Positions 22,583 to 33,375 of a DNA stretch of 64,000 nucleotides are shown here, piece by piece. The stretch lies in assembly GCA_958450365.1 (NCBI GenBank), contig CAUEEP010000937.1, positions 682,501-746,500 of the forward strand. The letters run 5' to 3'. The DNA is from Mesorhabditis belari. Its lineage: Eukaryota > Nematoda > Chromadorea > Rhabditida > Rhabditidae. The number at the start of each line of letters is the position of its first letter. Within the stretch, counting starts at the first letter, position 1. The position numbers and the translations under genes were made by a program. The notes under the pieces were generated by a model. That model did no database searches and was not told the origin of the DNA. It saw only the letters and a list, made by a program, of their open reading frames with translations.

Positions 22583-22846
22583 CCGTAAATACTGTAATAG
22601 TACCCCACCACTCTCGTACAGTCGCGTAGTCGCAAAAGTTTTTTAGTATTTCATTTTTTCAAAGCGCCCGTACTTTCAAAAAATGTGTCTTTGGTATGAA
22701 AAAATAGCCCTGAATTTCAGCTATTTTTTGATAACTAAGCGCGCATTGCAGCATAAACCAGTGTCGAGAAAAACGCGTTCAAAGCTAGACTACGCAACAT
22801 TCCGCACCGTCATTATGGGGGTGGGGTACTATTACAGTATTTACGG
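22583..22846. mobile_element. MITE with 27-bp perfect terminal inverted repeats
   Basis: The termini start CCGTAAATACTGTAATAGTA on both ends and run to CCCCACC before diverging. TA flanks both ends. At 264 bp, it is non-coding. It lies just upstream of LAMTOR5. Confidence 0.9.
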
Positions 22847-22866
22847 TAGGCAGTAAAAAGTAAAGC

Positions 22867-23493
22867 TGACAAGTTCGAACTAGACATGTTTTTGGATCTG
22901 ATCCGAATTTTCATTTTTTGGATTTGATTCGATCCATTAACCATGTCTAGGGGAGTGGGACAAATGCGACCTTTTTTCCGCACCTTGCCCATTAGCGCAC
23001 CTTTTTTCGCGTTTTAAAAAAGCTCTAAAAGGCTAATATTAACCAATTTCTATTCCAAAAGTTGTTTTTCTAGGTAATTTTAGGGCGTAGAATCGAAATT
23101 TTGACATATCAGAGCTTGTGGAAACAAACGGACGGAGTTATACAAAGAGAAAAATCAACAATTTTCTGTAATTTGATCTAGCCGTTTTGTCTTTCAAATT
23201 GTTTCCGCACGCTCTGTTATGTCAAAATTTGAATTCGACACCCTCAAATTACCTAGAAAAACAACATTTGGAATAGAAATTGGTTAATATTAGCTTTTTA
23301 GAGCTTTTTTAAAACGCGAAAAAAGGTGCGTTAATGGGCAAGGTGCGGAAAAAAAGGTGCGCAAATGTCCGGGTGCGCAAAAAAAGGTCGCATTTGTCCC
23401 ACCCCTAAGGTGACAAGTTCGAACTAGACATGTTTTCGGATCTGATCCGAATTTTCATTTTTTGGATTTGATCCGATCCATGAACCATGTCTA
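22867..23493. mobile_element. G-capped foldback element between 83-bp direct repeats
   Basis: The element core is 22950-23405. Its ends read GGGG(A)GTGGGACAAATGCGA inward, followed by a T-run and GCGCACC, and the arms continue as AAGCTCTAAAAGGCTAATAT and its inverse almost to the middle. TA lies on both sides. Directly flanking it, 22867-22949 and 23411-23493 are 83-bp direct repeats with three differences. Each has GAACTAGACATG near its start and CATGTCTAG near its end. A second element with the same ends is at 35741-36055. Confidence 0.88.
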
Positions 23494-24159
23494 GTTCTAA
23501 CGACTATCTATATCCTAATTAATCAACTGCTAAAAATATCCAGTTATTCAATGAAAAAGCAAAGAAAGCCTTAGCTGAATATCTTCAATCCTTTAAATAT
23601 CGCATAAATAAGCTGACTCGCTCGCTTAAATAAGCGGCTGAGTTAACCCATTTTTTCATATAAAAGAGTTCGTGTGTGCAATTAGAATGGAAGGAAGCTG
23701 TTTTCAATTGAAAGCCAGCTGATTTGACCTAGCACTAGGCTAATAGCAGATAAACAGGGGTTATCGGCTACGCTAAATTTCTATCGACATAAATGAGATT
23801 CAAAATGGCGCCTTTTCTTACCCGCATACGAGCGTTTTGAGCAAGAATCGGCTGCGTGGAGTATCCAAAAGATTGGGGATCCTTTTGCTTTTCTTCTAAA
23901 CGCATTAATTGTTGGCTTTGATGCTTTAGTAGCTCTTTAACTTTAGTAGCTTTGATGCTTTAGTTGCTCTTTGTTGACTTTGATGCTAATAGCTCTTTAA
24001 CAATTGGAACTTTGTTCAGAACGACAATTGCAAAAATTAAAGGCTTCCCCGATTGTTGTATTTATTATTATTCTATTCTACTGCCTGTTTTAAATCACCC
24101 AATTCTATATTTTCTATATTTTTCACATTTCGCACACACTTATCTATATTTTTAGTGTA
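23494..24159 (+). promoter_or_regulatory. divergent intergenic region, promoter expected
   Basis: This separates LAMTOR5 (minus) from the hnRNP M-like gene (plus). It holds short GATGCTTTAGTAGCTCTTTA repeats at 23918-24000. A TATATTTTTAG acceptor precedes the start codon at 24160. No specific promoter motif could be assigned. Confidence 0.35.
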
Positions 24160-27100
24160 ATGATGAGGCAATCTTCACCAGCTCCGCGTGGTGGCAGGCA
24201 AGATCGGGATCGTCGGCGCTCGAGAAGTCGATCACCGCACGGAGATGGATCCAGAGGAGGTATATTTTAACAGATTTACAATGTGTGTGCATAAGTCCGA
24301 GCAATGTTTTTGATTTGAAGTAGGTGAGAGCTTGCAGAGGAGAATTGTTGGCACATTGAAAGAACAAAAGAATAACGGATTCTTTATTAGCTGTTTAACA
24401 TATTATAAATCAGCTACAACTTGCAATTTTGCAGACATTTTTAAATTCAAACATAAAGAACAGGAAATACGCGAAATCAAACTTTATGGAACTTTTCAAA
24501 ACTCTAAAATTATACATACAATTTTTTGAAATAGAGACCATATAATAGCACGCGAAATGTTATGAGAATTTGGGAAGAGCTAATTGATGTCGATGCATTA
24601 ATGTTGATGTACAATTGTCGAGATTTTTGAGGCTCAAAATTCAAAGCTTAAAATGTTTGCGTGCTTGCCGAAGAAGGTCCCCGGGTTCTTTGGGAACTTG
24701 AACGATTGTCGAATAGGAATAGGAAAAGTGCCTGAGGAAATTCGCAGCATGTATGATCAATGAGATAATGTTTCTGAAATATTCCGCTTGGCTCATTGTT
24801 ACTGCATAGCCTTTAAGTCTGTTTTGCCGGATTGGATATCAATTTTCAAGAAACCCTTTGTCTTTGTTTTATTCGAATGAAAACAGTTCCTCGTTTGTGA
24901 AGCCTTTTAGTGTTTGATAACACAAAGGAAATTAGTGTAGACGTCTTGTGAATATGAAAAATCACGGACTTATGCACCACAAAATTTATTTTAGTGAACT
25001 TTTCAAAAGAAAACTTTAAAAGCTGCACCACTGGTTGATAAACTACATCGTTATTTGTCTGTTTCAGGAAATCGTAGCAAGCTCATCTACATTACAAATC
25101 TCTCGTATGAGACTCGTTGGGTAGAACTGAAAAGCATTCTTCAGGAGCTTGGAGGAGAGGTGCTTCTTGTCAAACATTTATCTATTTATTGGGGGTCCAG
25201 CATAGTTTTAGGTTAGCATCAAAAAATTTGTTGTTGTAATTTTCTTCATATGACAATCTTGCTCGACATTTTCTTTTGCATCATGAGCAATTTGAATTAA
25301 AAAATTTGTCCTTGAAATAGCCAGTGCTTGTTTAATGTTTGAAATCGGTTTTTAAATTTGGACACGTTTCTTACGATATTATAGGCATCTTCTGTCTGAT
25401 CATGGCATGTTTTCAAGTTTCAAGTTGATTTAGTAACTTACTTTTTGTCTCTCTAAAGGAAATGTTATGGTCAAGTATCTACTTCTGACGGAGTGGCGAA
25501 AGAAAAAACGGTGGTATCAACTAGTTCCCGTTAAACTTTTGCTACATCAGTGATCCGCGAAGTGCTGTTTCTAAGTTTTATTTTGACTTGTGCAATTCAA
25601 AAAACTCCTTCTTGCTGGACCCCCAAATTTGGCCGATGAAATTTTGGTTTTATCTGTTTCTTCAGCTCGCCTGGGTCGACATCCTTCAAGACAAGACGGG
25701 ACGTTCTAAAGGCTCAGCGCTGGCAGAATTCAAGGACATCGAGTCTGCTGAGAATTGCTTTCAGCGTATGTCACCTCGATACGACATTGGCGGCCGTAGC
25801 GTTGTCTGCAAGCAAATTCGTGTAAGTTCAAGTTTTAGGATGGCGCTATTGTTATGAGCAATTTGAATTAAAAAATTTGTCCTTGGAATAGGCAGTGCTT
25901 GTTTAATGTTTGAAATCGATTTTGATTGTGTTTTGACGAAATTGACTGAATAATTTCATCAGCAGTCTGCTAGCTATGAATTGAAAGATATTTTTCCATA
26001 CTATTATTAGTGCTTTGTTCTGTCGAAACAAATTGATCCAGTTTCTATCCAAAAACTGCTACTTGGTTCATTTTGTATGATCATCGAAACGTTTTGGCTA
26101 TAATCTCCGGGAATCTTTGGTTAAATTATCTTCATGAACCAAGCTTGAAAGGTTGTTTGGTTTTGGGCAATATAAATTTACGTGACTTTTCAATATAGAA
26201 ACGTCAATTATTTGTATAGTTACATAATTTTTGTGTTAAGGAACCTCAGTCATTTCTTCGAAAGATTCGTGAGGAGACTGGAATCGACTACTTGGCTCGA
26301 AGGTAACTTTGAATTTTTATACGTAAGAGAATTACAGCTGTTTGATTGATGTAAACGTTGTTTATAGTGGCGGTGACCATCATCGAGGCGGTTCTGGAGC
26401 AGCAGCTGGAAATCAACGAGGAACCGAAGCCAACAATGGACGTCAAGAGAACCACGAAACCTACGGGCTCAGCATGGACTTCCTTCGCACTCATCACATC
26501 GAATTGCCATTGGTTTCACGAATCTTCATCGCTAATGTGAGTTTGTTGAATGAAATGTTTAATCAATAAATTCTTGTTTAGATTCCGTTTAATGTGGGCA
26601 CTGGACGCTTATGTGACATTTTCAGCATGGCTGGGCGAATTAAATGGATCGATCTTCAAATGGATAAAGATGGACGAAGCAAGGTATAAAAGGATAACTT
26701 TAACAGGTGACTGATTTGTTTTAGGGATCCGCCGTGGTGGAGTATATGCATCCGCTAGAAGCCGTACAATCCGTCTCGATGTTCAATCAACAGAAGCTTC
26801 TTGATAGGGCCCTGCTTGTCAAATTGGATCGCTATACAAAGACGGACGAAAGAAAACCGGGCGAGTTGCCGCGTGGAATGTGTATGTTTTTAATCCTTAC
26901 TAGTGTCGAGAGATCCAGTTAAAAGGGCTAATTGGCTATCTTAAGTACGGAATCTCGAAATATTTCTGTCTGGCCTGGTTGTTGTACTGCCTAATAACGC
27001 GACTCATTAATTTCAGTGAGCATTGGCATGGGCTTGGGAGCCGATGGAGCGCCACTCAAAGATGTCACCTCCGTGCTTGCATCGATGGGAAAAGTGAACG

Positions 27101-27940
27101 ATTTTGGAAATCAACTGATGGTTTGTTGCACTTTTACCAACGTTTCACCAATTTATTTTAAGATTCAACAGTCAAATATGTCCACTTTTGGGGGAGTTCC
27201 GGCACCGGTTTGTTTAAATTTTTATAGTACTCGTGTTGATGTTAAGTTTTAGTTGAGCATAACAAATCCGTATGGGCCGGTTAGTGGAGTCATGAACACC
27301 CCGCAACAATCAACAATGCAGGTGAGGTTTAGTTTTTAAAATTATCTCTTATTGCAAGTTTAGTATCGAAGCCAATCATTTGGTAGCGGTGGCGGCGACT
27401 CGTTTGGACTTGGAAATCCTCAAACAGCGTATGGTGGCTCGCAAGGTGCCTATGGAGGACAATCGAGTATTTTTTGAGCCCTAATCATTTAATATTTTTA
27501 TTCATAGTTAAAACCGAGACAGGAACACCATTTGGTGGGAGTTCCTACGGATCAATGGGCTCATCTCGCACAATTCTGATCAAAAATGTAAGTTTTACCG
27601 CATAAACTTAATATAATTTATTTAGCTTCCACACGATTATACCTGGCAGATAGTGAGCGATCGAGTGGCCTCGTTTGGAGACGTCGAAGGAGTTGAAATG
27701 GTTGGTTGTTTTGTAAGACATGAATCAAAGTTTTTATAAGTTTAAGCGACTTTTGGATTTGATGAAATAAGTACACGAGAATTTTAAAAACTAAGGTGGC
27801 TTAAATTTTCTTTTTAGGCTGGACCTGGTGTGGCTCGAGTGCGATATGTGACGACCTCAGACGCGGATCGAGCAAAAGGGGCGTTGAGTGGCACTGTCGT
27901 TGAGGGACGAGGAATCGTCGTCGACTTCGTGCATCCATAA
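24160..27940 (+). CDS. hnRNP M-like RNA-binding protein with three RRMs
   Basis: About 14 exons give a protein of roughly 480 residues. An Arg/Ser-rich N-terminus (GGRQDRDRRRSRSRSPHGDG) is followed by RRM1 (RNP2 IYITNL, RNP1 GRSKGSALAEF). RRM2 follows after an Asn/Gly/Gln linker (RNP2 IFIANI, RNP1 GRSKGSAVVEY), then a Gly/Ser/Gln/Tyr-rich linker, and a C-terminal RRM3 (RNP2 ILIKNL, RNP1-like GVARVRY) ending DFVHP. Three RRMs with the third at the C-terminus and a low-complexity linker is the plan of HNRNPM/MYEF2, nuclear splicing regulators. The start is four nt after TTTTTAG. An AATAAA poly(A) signal is at 28078-28083. Introns 1 and 2 hold decayed transposons. Confidence 0.88.
24282..24985. 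mobile_element. probable decayed mariner-type element in intron
   Basis: TGTGTGCATAAGTCCGAG at the left and, inverted, TGTGGTGCATAAGTCCGTG at the right recall the GTGCATAAGTC end of the mariner MITE at 21639. About 700 bp lie between. I could not read a transposase in it. Confidence 0.4.
25191..25624. mobile_element. MITE-like element in intron (434 bp)
   Basis: The termini are exact inverted repeats, GGGGGTCCAGCA and TGCTGGACCCCC. The element lies wholly within the intron that splits RRM1. A 65-bp internal segment (25283-25347) recurs at 25854-25918 in the next intron. Confidence 0.7.
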
Positions 27941-29110
27941 TTTATCGCCTAGGGTTTTATGATATTATTGGTTTCTGCTATCTCTTACCATTGCTAAGTG
28001 TTTAAATCTATTGTTTTCTCGAGCTACCTTTTCATTTTGTGGCTAAAATTCATTTAATTTTTCATGTTTGATCTCTGAATAAATATTTTTGATAAAGGGA
28101 ATACTTAGAAACACAAATTTCATTTTAAACATCGAACGCCAAGTCTAGGATCAGTTTTAAGAAACATTCCAAAACCCTTTTAACATTTCGAGGTCAATGG
28201 GTCTTCTTGGGATATCTTTAGGGTCTCTTCTGACAGAATGTGAAAGTGAGTCCTCTTTGCGTCCTTTTCCTCACAATCCAATCCGATTTCCTGTGTTGGC
28301 TGTGAGTGATGAAAGACCGAAAGAATTTCTGTGTCCCCCCACTCATTCACTTCACAGAAAAGTCTCACTTCAACGTCTTTCTTTTCATTTTTTTCAGTAG
28401 CAGTGTCTGTTTTTTGAACGCGACAATAGGCAACGATGGGAAAGGAAAGTTTTGATTCGGTTTTGAATCGGTTTTGATGATTGCTTGAGGAGTGGGAGCT
28501 TGAAATGTTTCTCGAAAAGCTCGTGATTTCTCATTTGGCACTATCGAATCGGTATCTTCGAGATTTCCAGACGTTTAACCGTCTAGAAGTACGGTAGCTT
28601 TAAATGGAAACTTAGAAATTGTTCTTTTTTTTCTTCATTTTCTCTTTTTTTCTCTTTTTTTCGTCTTTTTAACCCTAGAGCCTTTAAAAGCCTTTAAAAA
28701 AGGCGTTAATCTTTGCAACAGCGATTTCCCTTTTCTCTGATTGCTTCCTTTGCCTTTTCTTTCTTTTCTTTTATTTTCTTTTCAAGAATACCCCATTTCA
28801 TTCAAATCATTGAACTTCTTTTAAAGAAAAACGGACAACAAAAGCTTTAGCTAAAGCTTTAGCCAAGAAAGACTGGAGAGTTGAGGTCAGCCGGCATTTC
28901 AACTTTCCATCCAAGAAAGCTTTTCCATTCAAAAACTGACATGTGACAATGAGGAATCGATTCATTTACTTTATTTTGCTCATCTCCGGATCTTCGGCCA
29001 TGATTTGCTTCAATTGTGCGAGCAATGCGACTGGAGAGTTGAGGTCAGCCGGCATTTCAACTTTTCATCGAAACACAGATGCTTTGAATTCTTTTTTGAA
29101 AGTTAGCTAA
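27941..29110. other. 3' flank and spacer
   Basis: The first 150 bases are the 3' UTR of the RRM gene. A 40-bp direct repeat containing GACTGGAGAGTTGAGGTCAG occurs at about 28870-28911 and 29029-29068. No other gene was seen. Confidence 0.6.
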
Positions 29111-29124
29111 GAGTTAGGCTTGTT

Positions 29125-29425
29125 TAAATGGTCCTTAACGGGCTTAGCGTCCTCAAGGGCCTTAACGTCTTTAACGGCCTTAGCATCCTTAATGGCCTTA
29201 GCGTCCTAGCGTCCTTAACGGTCCTGGCGTCCTAGCGTCCTTAACGTCTTTAACGGCCTTAGCATCCTTAATGGCCTTAGCGTCCTTAATGGCCTTAGCT
29301 TCCTTAACGGTCTTAACAGCCTTGACGGCCTTAACGGTCTTAACGGCCTTAGCATCCTAGCGTCCCTAACGTCCTAAACGTCCTAAACGTCCTTAACCTC
29401 CTTAACGGCCGTCCTTAACGATCTT
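29125..29425. repeat. degenerate repeat of CCTTAACGG / CCTTAGCGT units
   Basis: About 300 bp of 6- and 12-bp-related words (CTTAACGGCCTTAGCGTC and variants) in tandem, with frequent indels. Confidence 0.85.
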
Positions 29426-29520
29426 AGACTAAAATTTGGCATAGAATGAAAGCTTTAAAAAAAAATATTACTATTTATAGATACTGTTTTAGTCGTTTAA
29501 CAAACAAGCAAAAATGTTTT

Positions 29521-29603
29521 GCCAGTGAGGGGATTCGAACCCGGGACATCGAGAGGGGCGATCAGCCCGACAGCCGAGCGCACTATCCCCTACACCATCA
29601 GGA
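29521..29603 (-). ncRNA. tRNA-like sequence
   Basis: On the minus strand: A-box-like ATGGTGTAGGGGATAGTG, a possible GTC (Asp) triplet in the middle, an extended variable region and B box GGGTTCGAATCCC with a good T stem. The acceptor ends are poorly paired. The head resembles tRNA-Asp. Function uncertain. Confidence 0.5.
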
Positions 29604-29930
29604 AACACGCGTCCTTTAGAATTTTGAGAGACGATTTTTGAGAGGATTTCATTTCCAACTCGATTCTGATTTCCTTAGTTACTTTCAATTGAATTTAAAT
29701 AGCCTATTCAAAGCCGAGATATCGATTAGGTCGATTCAGTTGCGATGAGCCATGTGACGGTGATCAGTGTGCGATTTGGAAGCACAAATCGAGTAACGGA
29801 TCGCTGAGAGTTGAACAGGTGAAGGGAAAGGGTTGGAAAGAGATTAGATCTCCAGATAATGAACAAAAGAATGAGGTGATTATAGTAGAGAGTGAGAGAG
29901 TAACAGGCTTATGTAACACAGGCCTTTTGA
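29604..29930. other. spacer, no gene seen
   Basis: No supported feature. Confidence 0.4.
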
Positions 29931-29936
29931 ACACAC

Positions 29937-30010
29937 TCCGCTACTATTCTAGTTGCGGGCTACTATTCTAGTTGCGGGCTACTATCCTAGTTGAGGGCTA
30001 CTATTCTAGT
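29937..30010. repeat. 20-bp tandem repeat, four copies
   Basis: The unit is GGGCTACTATTCTAGTTGC with single-base variants. Confidence 0.85.
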
Positions 30011-30269
30011 ATCCAAATCATGTCGGTTTATGCCGGTAGCTTGTTCTTATGTATTTTGGCTGCCTTCGGGCTTAATGGCTGCCTTGAGGGTTTCTTTAGA
30101 TTCACTGGAAGTTGTGGGGTTGGTTGTGGGATTGGTTGGGCTAGAAGTTGAAGAAAGCATCCTGCACAAATCCTTAGTTATAGAAACTCTTGCACGTAGC
30201 GATGTCTGCAACGTGTTGAGGTCATGGTTGAGCTTGATAATAAGCGCTACTGGATTGACAATTGATTCG

Positions 30270-30375
30270 ACAACCTGGTTCCGGTTGATAATTGATTGCT
30301 GACCGATTGGTGATCGATTGGTGATCGATTGCTGATTGATTGACGATTGATTGGTGATCGTTTGATCGATTGACG
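30270..30375. repeat. GATTGATTGGTGATC-type repeats
   Basis: Irregular tandem copies of GATTG, GATCG and GGTGATC words. Open frames crossing them on the minus strand look repeat-driven. Confidence 0.6.
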
Positions 30376-30768
30376 CTGAGATGAAAGCCTATAGCCGACT
30401 GAGGGTGTTGTAAGCTCTCTAGAGCTCTCTCAGAATGCATGGTGAGCGGGAGGGACAAGCTTGGATAAGTGGCAAGAGCGGTAGCATCTTGGTAGAGGTT
30501 GCTACGCAGAGGTTGCTCGACTCTGCCAACATCCTTCTCTGACACAGGAGATGCTCACCGCTGTACTTTCTTTTGCTACTGACCGTTTTCTAATGACCGT
30601 TTGCTAATAGCCGTTGTACTTTCTTTTGCTAATGGCCTTTTTATCAAACACCAGAGTCCATAAACTATGCTCCGGCACGTTCTGACTCTTCGCGGACCTC
30701 AGCACCTTTAATCTTTCCAGTAAAACGTCTATAGTTTTCCCGTAGAGCAGAGCTTCAGAGAGCAGAGC

Positions 30769-30806
30769 TTCGGCGGAAAGTTTCGGCGGTAAAACTTTCC
30801 GCCGAA
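30769..30806. repeat. hairpin with perfect 15-bp arms
   Basis: TTCGGCGGAAAGTTT at 30769-30783 is inverted at 30792-30806, with an 8-nt loop. Confidence 0.9.
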
Positions 30807-31001
30807 ACCTTCCGGAAGAAAGGTTACATTCCACGGGAAAGCCGAAACATCAAAGATACCGCTGTAAAGATCAGACGCTGCCAGAACGCCGCGAGAACTG
30901 TTTCTAGCTAAATACAGGCTCAGGTTCTTTGACAAGTCTTTAATTCAAAACAAAATGCTTGTCCAAGCTTGGTAAAATCGCTGCCCATTGGCACCATTGA
31001 G

Positions 31002-31066
31002 CTTGAGCTTGAGCTTGTGCTTGTGCTTGTGCTTGAGCTTGAGCTTGAGCTTGTGCTTGAGCTTAA
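31002..31066. repeat. GAGCTT/GTGCTT hexamer repeat
   Basis: About eleven hexamers alternating in blocks of GAGCTT and GTGCTT. Confidence 0.9.
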
Positions 31067-31271
31067 GGCCTTTACAAGTTAGAAGAAGTTAAACAAGTCC
31101 AGCCCAGTCTAGCCCCTAAAATCTTCATTTTCTCGTGGCATTAAAAGAAACGATCAAGAATTCAGTGCACTAGAAAGGGTGCGTCTACCTATAGCACAAA
31201 GTACATTTCAAATGTTCAGGGCTGTCTCACGAATGTCCCATTGGCGATCGGATGTCGGCGGAATCAAGTGG

Positions 31272-31330
31272 GCGCCCAGTTGTGCATTTGCGAGTGGGGA
31301 ATTTTGAATTTGCAAATAAAATTTGAACTT
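31272..31330 (+). repeat. orphan SINE-tail copy
   Basis: Shares about 45 bp (CCCAGTTG, then ATTGCGAGTGGGG and ATTTTGAATTT) with the sequence right after the tRNA-like head at 31692, but has no head of its own here. This looks like a 5'-truncated copy of the same retroposon. Confidence 0.55.
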
Positions 31331-31391
31331 CCCTTGAGCTTTCGTTTCCAAACCATCAAGATTCATAATCTAAAGTCGACTTAGCACAACG

Positions 31392-31427
31392 CATTGCAAT
31401 TGTTCATTTCAATGAACAATTGCAATG
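31392..31427. repeat. perfect 17-bp-arm palindrome
   Basis: CATTGCAATTGTTCATT is inverted across a 2-nt centre. Confidence 0.9.
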
Positions 31428-31502
31428 GTGAGCAATGAACGGGTAAAAACCTATCAATTATTATTAGTTTCTCAAGTATTAAAGAAAATAAAAACGAAGA
31501 AC

Positions 31503-31573
31503 TGAGAGCGGGATCGAACCCGGGCCTTGCTACCGAGAGAACTTTCCACTATCCACTAGGCCACCGTTGCATC
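31503..31573 (-). ncRNA. tRNA-like sequence
   Basis: On the minus strand: A-box GTGGCCTAGTGGATAGTGG and B box GGGTTCGATCCC with a matching T stem. The anticodon stem is unclear. Of the single tRNA-like sites this is one of the most normal in length (about 71 nt). Confidence 0.5.
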
Positions 31574-31691
31574 GATCCCTTCGATTCAAAAACGCCCTTT
31601 AAATCTTACCTTCAAAATTTCAATTCAATTTTTTGGTAAAAAATCAAACCGTGGGTTTAGAACCCATTTTTTTGGGATGGAAGCATTTGCA

Positions 31692-31810
31692 GTGGTGGCC
31701 AAGTGGTAGTGGGTTAAGACGCCAGGTGGTGGCGAGACGAGGTCTTTCTGGTTCGAGTCCGAGTCAAGCCCAGTTGACCATTGCGAGTGGGGGATTTTGA
31801 ATTTTCAATA
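31692..31810 (+). mobile_element. tRNA-derived SINE-like unit (head plus tail)
   Basis: The head has A-box GTGGCCAAGTGG and B box GGTTCGAGTCC about 53 nt apart. The tail, CCCAGTTGACCATTGCGAG and on, also occurs without a head at 31272. Head plus shared tail is the layout of a SINE. Confidence 0.55.
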
Positions 31811-31858
31811 GTCAAGATGTTCAACTCTTGTCCAGCAATCGATTTTTGACAATTTCAG

Positions 31859-33292
31859 CGACGGGGATTTGTGCAATCGAGTCGAACGAGCCGAGAACAC
31901 CCTTCAACCATTGCCCATTCGCTTTCTGCCATCAGTGAGTGTAAAGAGAATAAACCTATTCCCTTTAAATCTCCAGGTTTCTTGCGAAAAACACGTGGGT
32001 GAACGAGATTTTTCCTATAAAGCCAAGCACTTTTGCCGCTCGCATTTCTGTCATTACACGTTAACAACGGTGAGTGAAGTTCCGTATTGGAACCGTATTG
32101 GAACTGTATTGGAACCGTATTGGAACTGTATTGGAACCGTATTGGAAACTTAAAAGGAACCGTAAGAGCTAGTTGAAAATCGAAAATTGATCTAGACAAA
32201 TTTCGGCTCAACAGGAAGCGATCAAGTGGTGTTGAGAAGTTGTGCCGATCAACCTGAATATGATTTTGATTTGAAAATTCAGAGGTTAAGATTTTCGATT
32301 CAGGAGGTTTCGAATCAAATTCAAAAACAATCAACGTTCAGTTCAATGGGTTTTCTCGGACTTTTCCCGAATGGTCTTTATCGGTTTACCACTGTACCGA
32401 ACACTGACGTTTTGACATACGTTTGCTCGACGGTAAGTAATTGCTCTCATCTTCTCCCCCGTAAACCCGTACAACTTCCAGAACAATTGTACAAGTCGAA
32501 GATTACCCGAACTCCGCGATGGGCTTATTCAGTGAGCTTTTAAGCTTTGAAGAAATTTGGCATTTGAAGCTGTATCTGCAAATGAAGCAAATTAAACTGT
32601 AAACTGTTTCTTTTGCAAATAAATTAGCGTAACCAAGCCAATGGAAAATATAGTAATGCGTACTTGAATCATTCAAATAGCGCATTAGCAAAATCTGTTT
32701 TGGAGCGAACTTACCATTTCAAAAATCCCAGATGTTATATCCACCCAAGTGCCGCGGATCTCTCTCAATCCAAACTCGGTCACCAACATTTCTGCTATGG
32801 GCATTTTTGTTTCATTCAGGTAAAGATCTTCAGCATCTTCACAAATGAAAAAACTTTTCAGCATCACAACGGAAAAATCTCCAAGGGATGTCTCTCGGTG
32901 AATGAGGAGGGCACACGGTTTACGACAAGGGTCAGGGTTTAGAAGGCTCGGAACTTGTTCCAGAAAAATTTGTAGACTTCATAAGAGTTTAAAGAAAACT
33001 CGGTTCTTGTAAGTTCCTCAAAAATTCCCTAAACCCACAAGAGAGCCCAATTTAGCCGGGCTATCGGCGAGTGATGAAAACGGAGCAATGGTTATGTCGA
33101 TCACATTTGTGCAATTGGGATTTTGATCGAGTGAATAGGTGAGTTTCTGTGATTACTATTAAGTAATCTTACCTCACAAATTTCAGATCATGGCACCCAC
33201 CAACAACTCCGTTTCCCAGAACCAAAATAGCGAATGCCTCTTTCAAATTGTTTCCCATAATCGTGATTCTCCTGAGAATACTGAAATTTTAA
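31859..33292 (+). CDS. ET-module cysteine-rich protein (5' end not defined)
   Basis: At least two and a half nematode ET-type modules can be chained in frame. A C-terminal module end (GDLCNR) comes first. The next module has SCEKHVGERDFSYKAKHFC, then RSHFC, VLRSCADQ and YVCSTNNCT. The third has CYIHPSAADLSQSK, then HFCYGHFC, then ISKGCLSVNEEG. The final part carries WLCRSHLCNWD. The ET signature (C...FCxGxxC...(R/K)GC...C...LCN) is known from secreted or surface nematode proteins. The C-terminus is hydrophobic (LFPIIVILLRILKF), suggesting a membrane or GPI anchor. The join around 32930-33030 is uncertain, and the 5' exons with the signal peptide were not found. The stop TAA overlaps an AATAAA signal at 33291-33296. 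Confidence 0.6.
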
Positions 33293-33375
33293 TAAAACTC
33301 ACATATGGACAACCCGAAAAACAATAAAAAGAAAGATTAACAACTTTAAAACAACAAGCGAGCGAATTCATACCC

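Noticed and set aside
30222..30545. 107-codon minus-strand open frame rich in Gln, Ser and His
   Set aside because: Its second half is the GATTGATTGGTGATC repeat translated. No flanking splice signals fit a gene.
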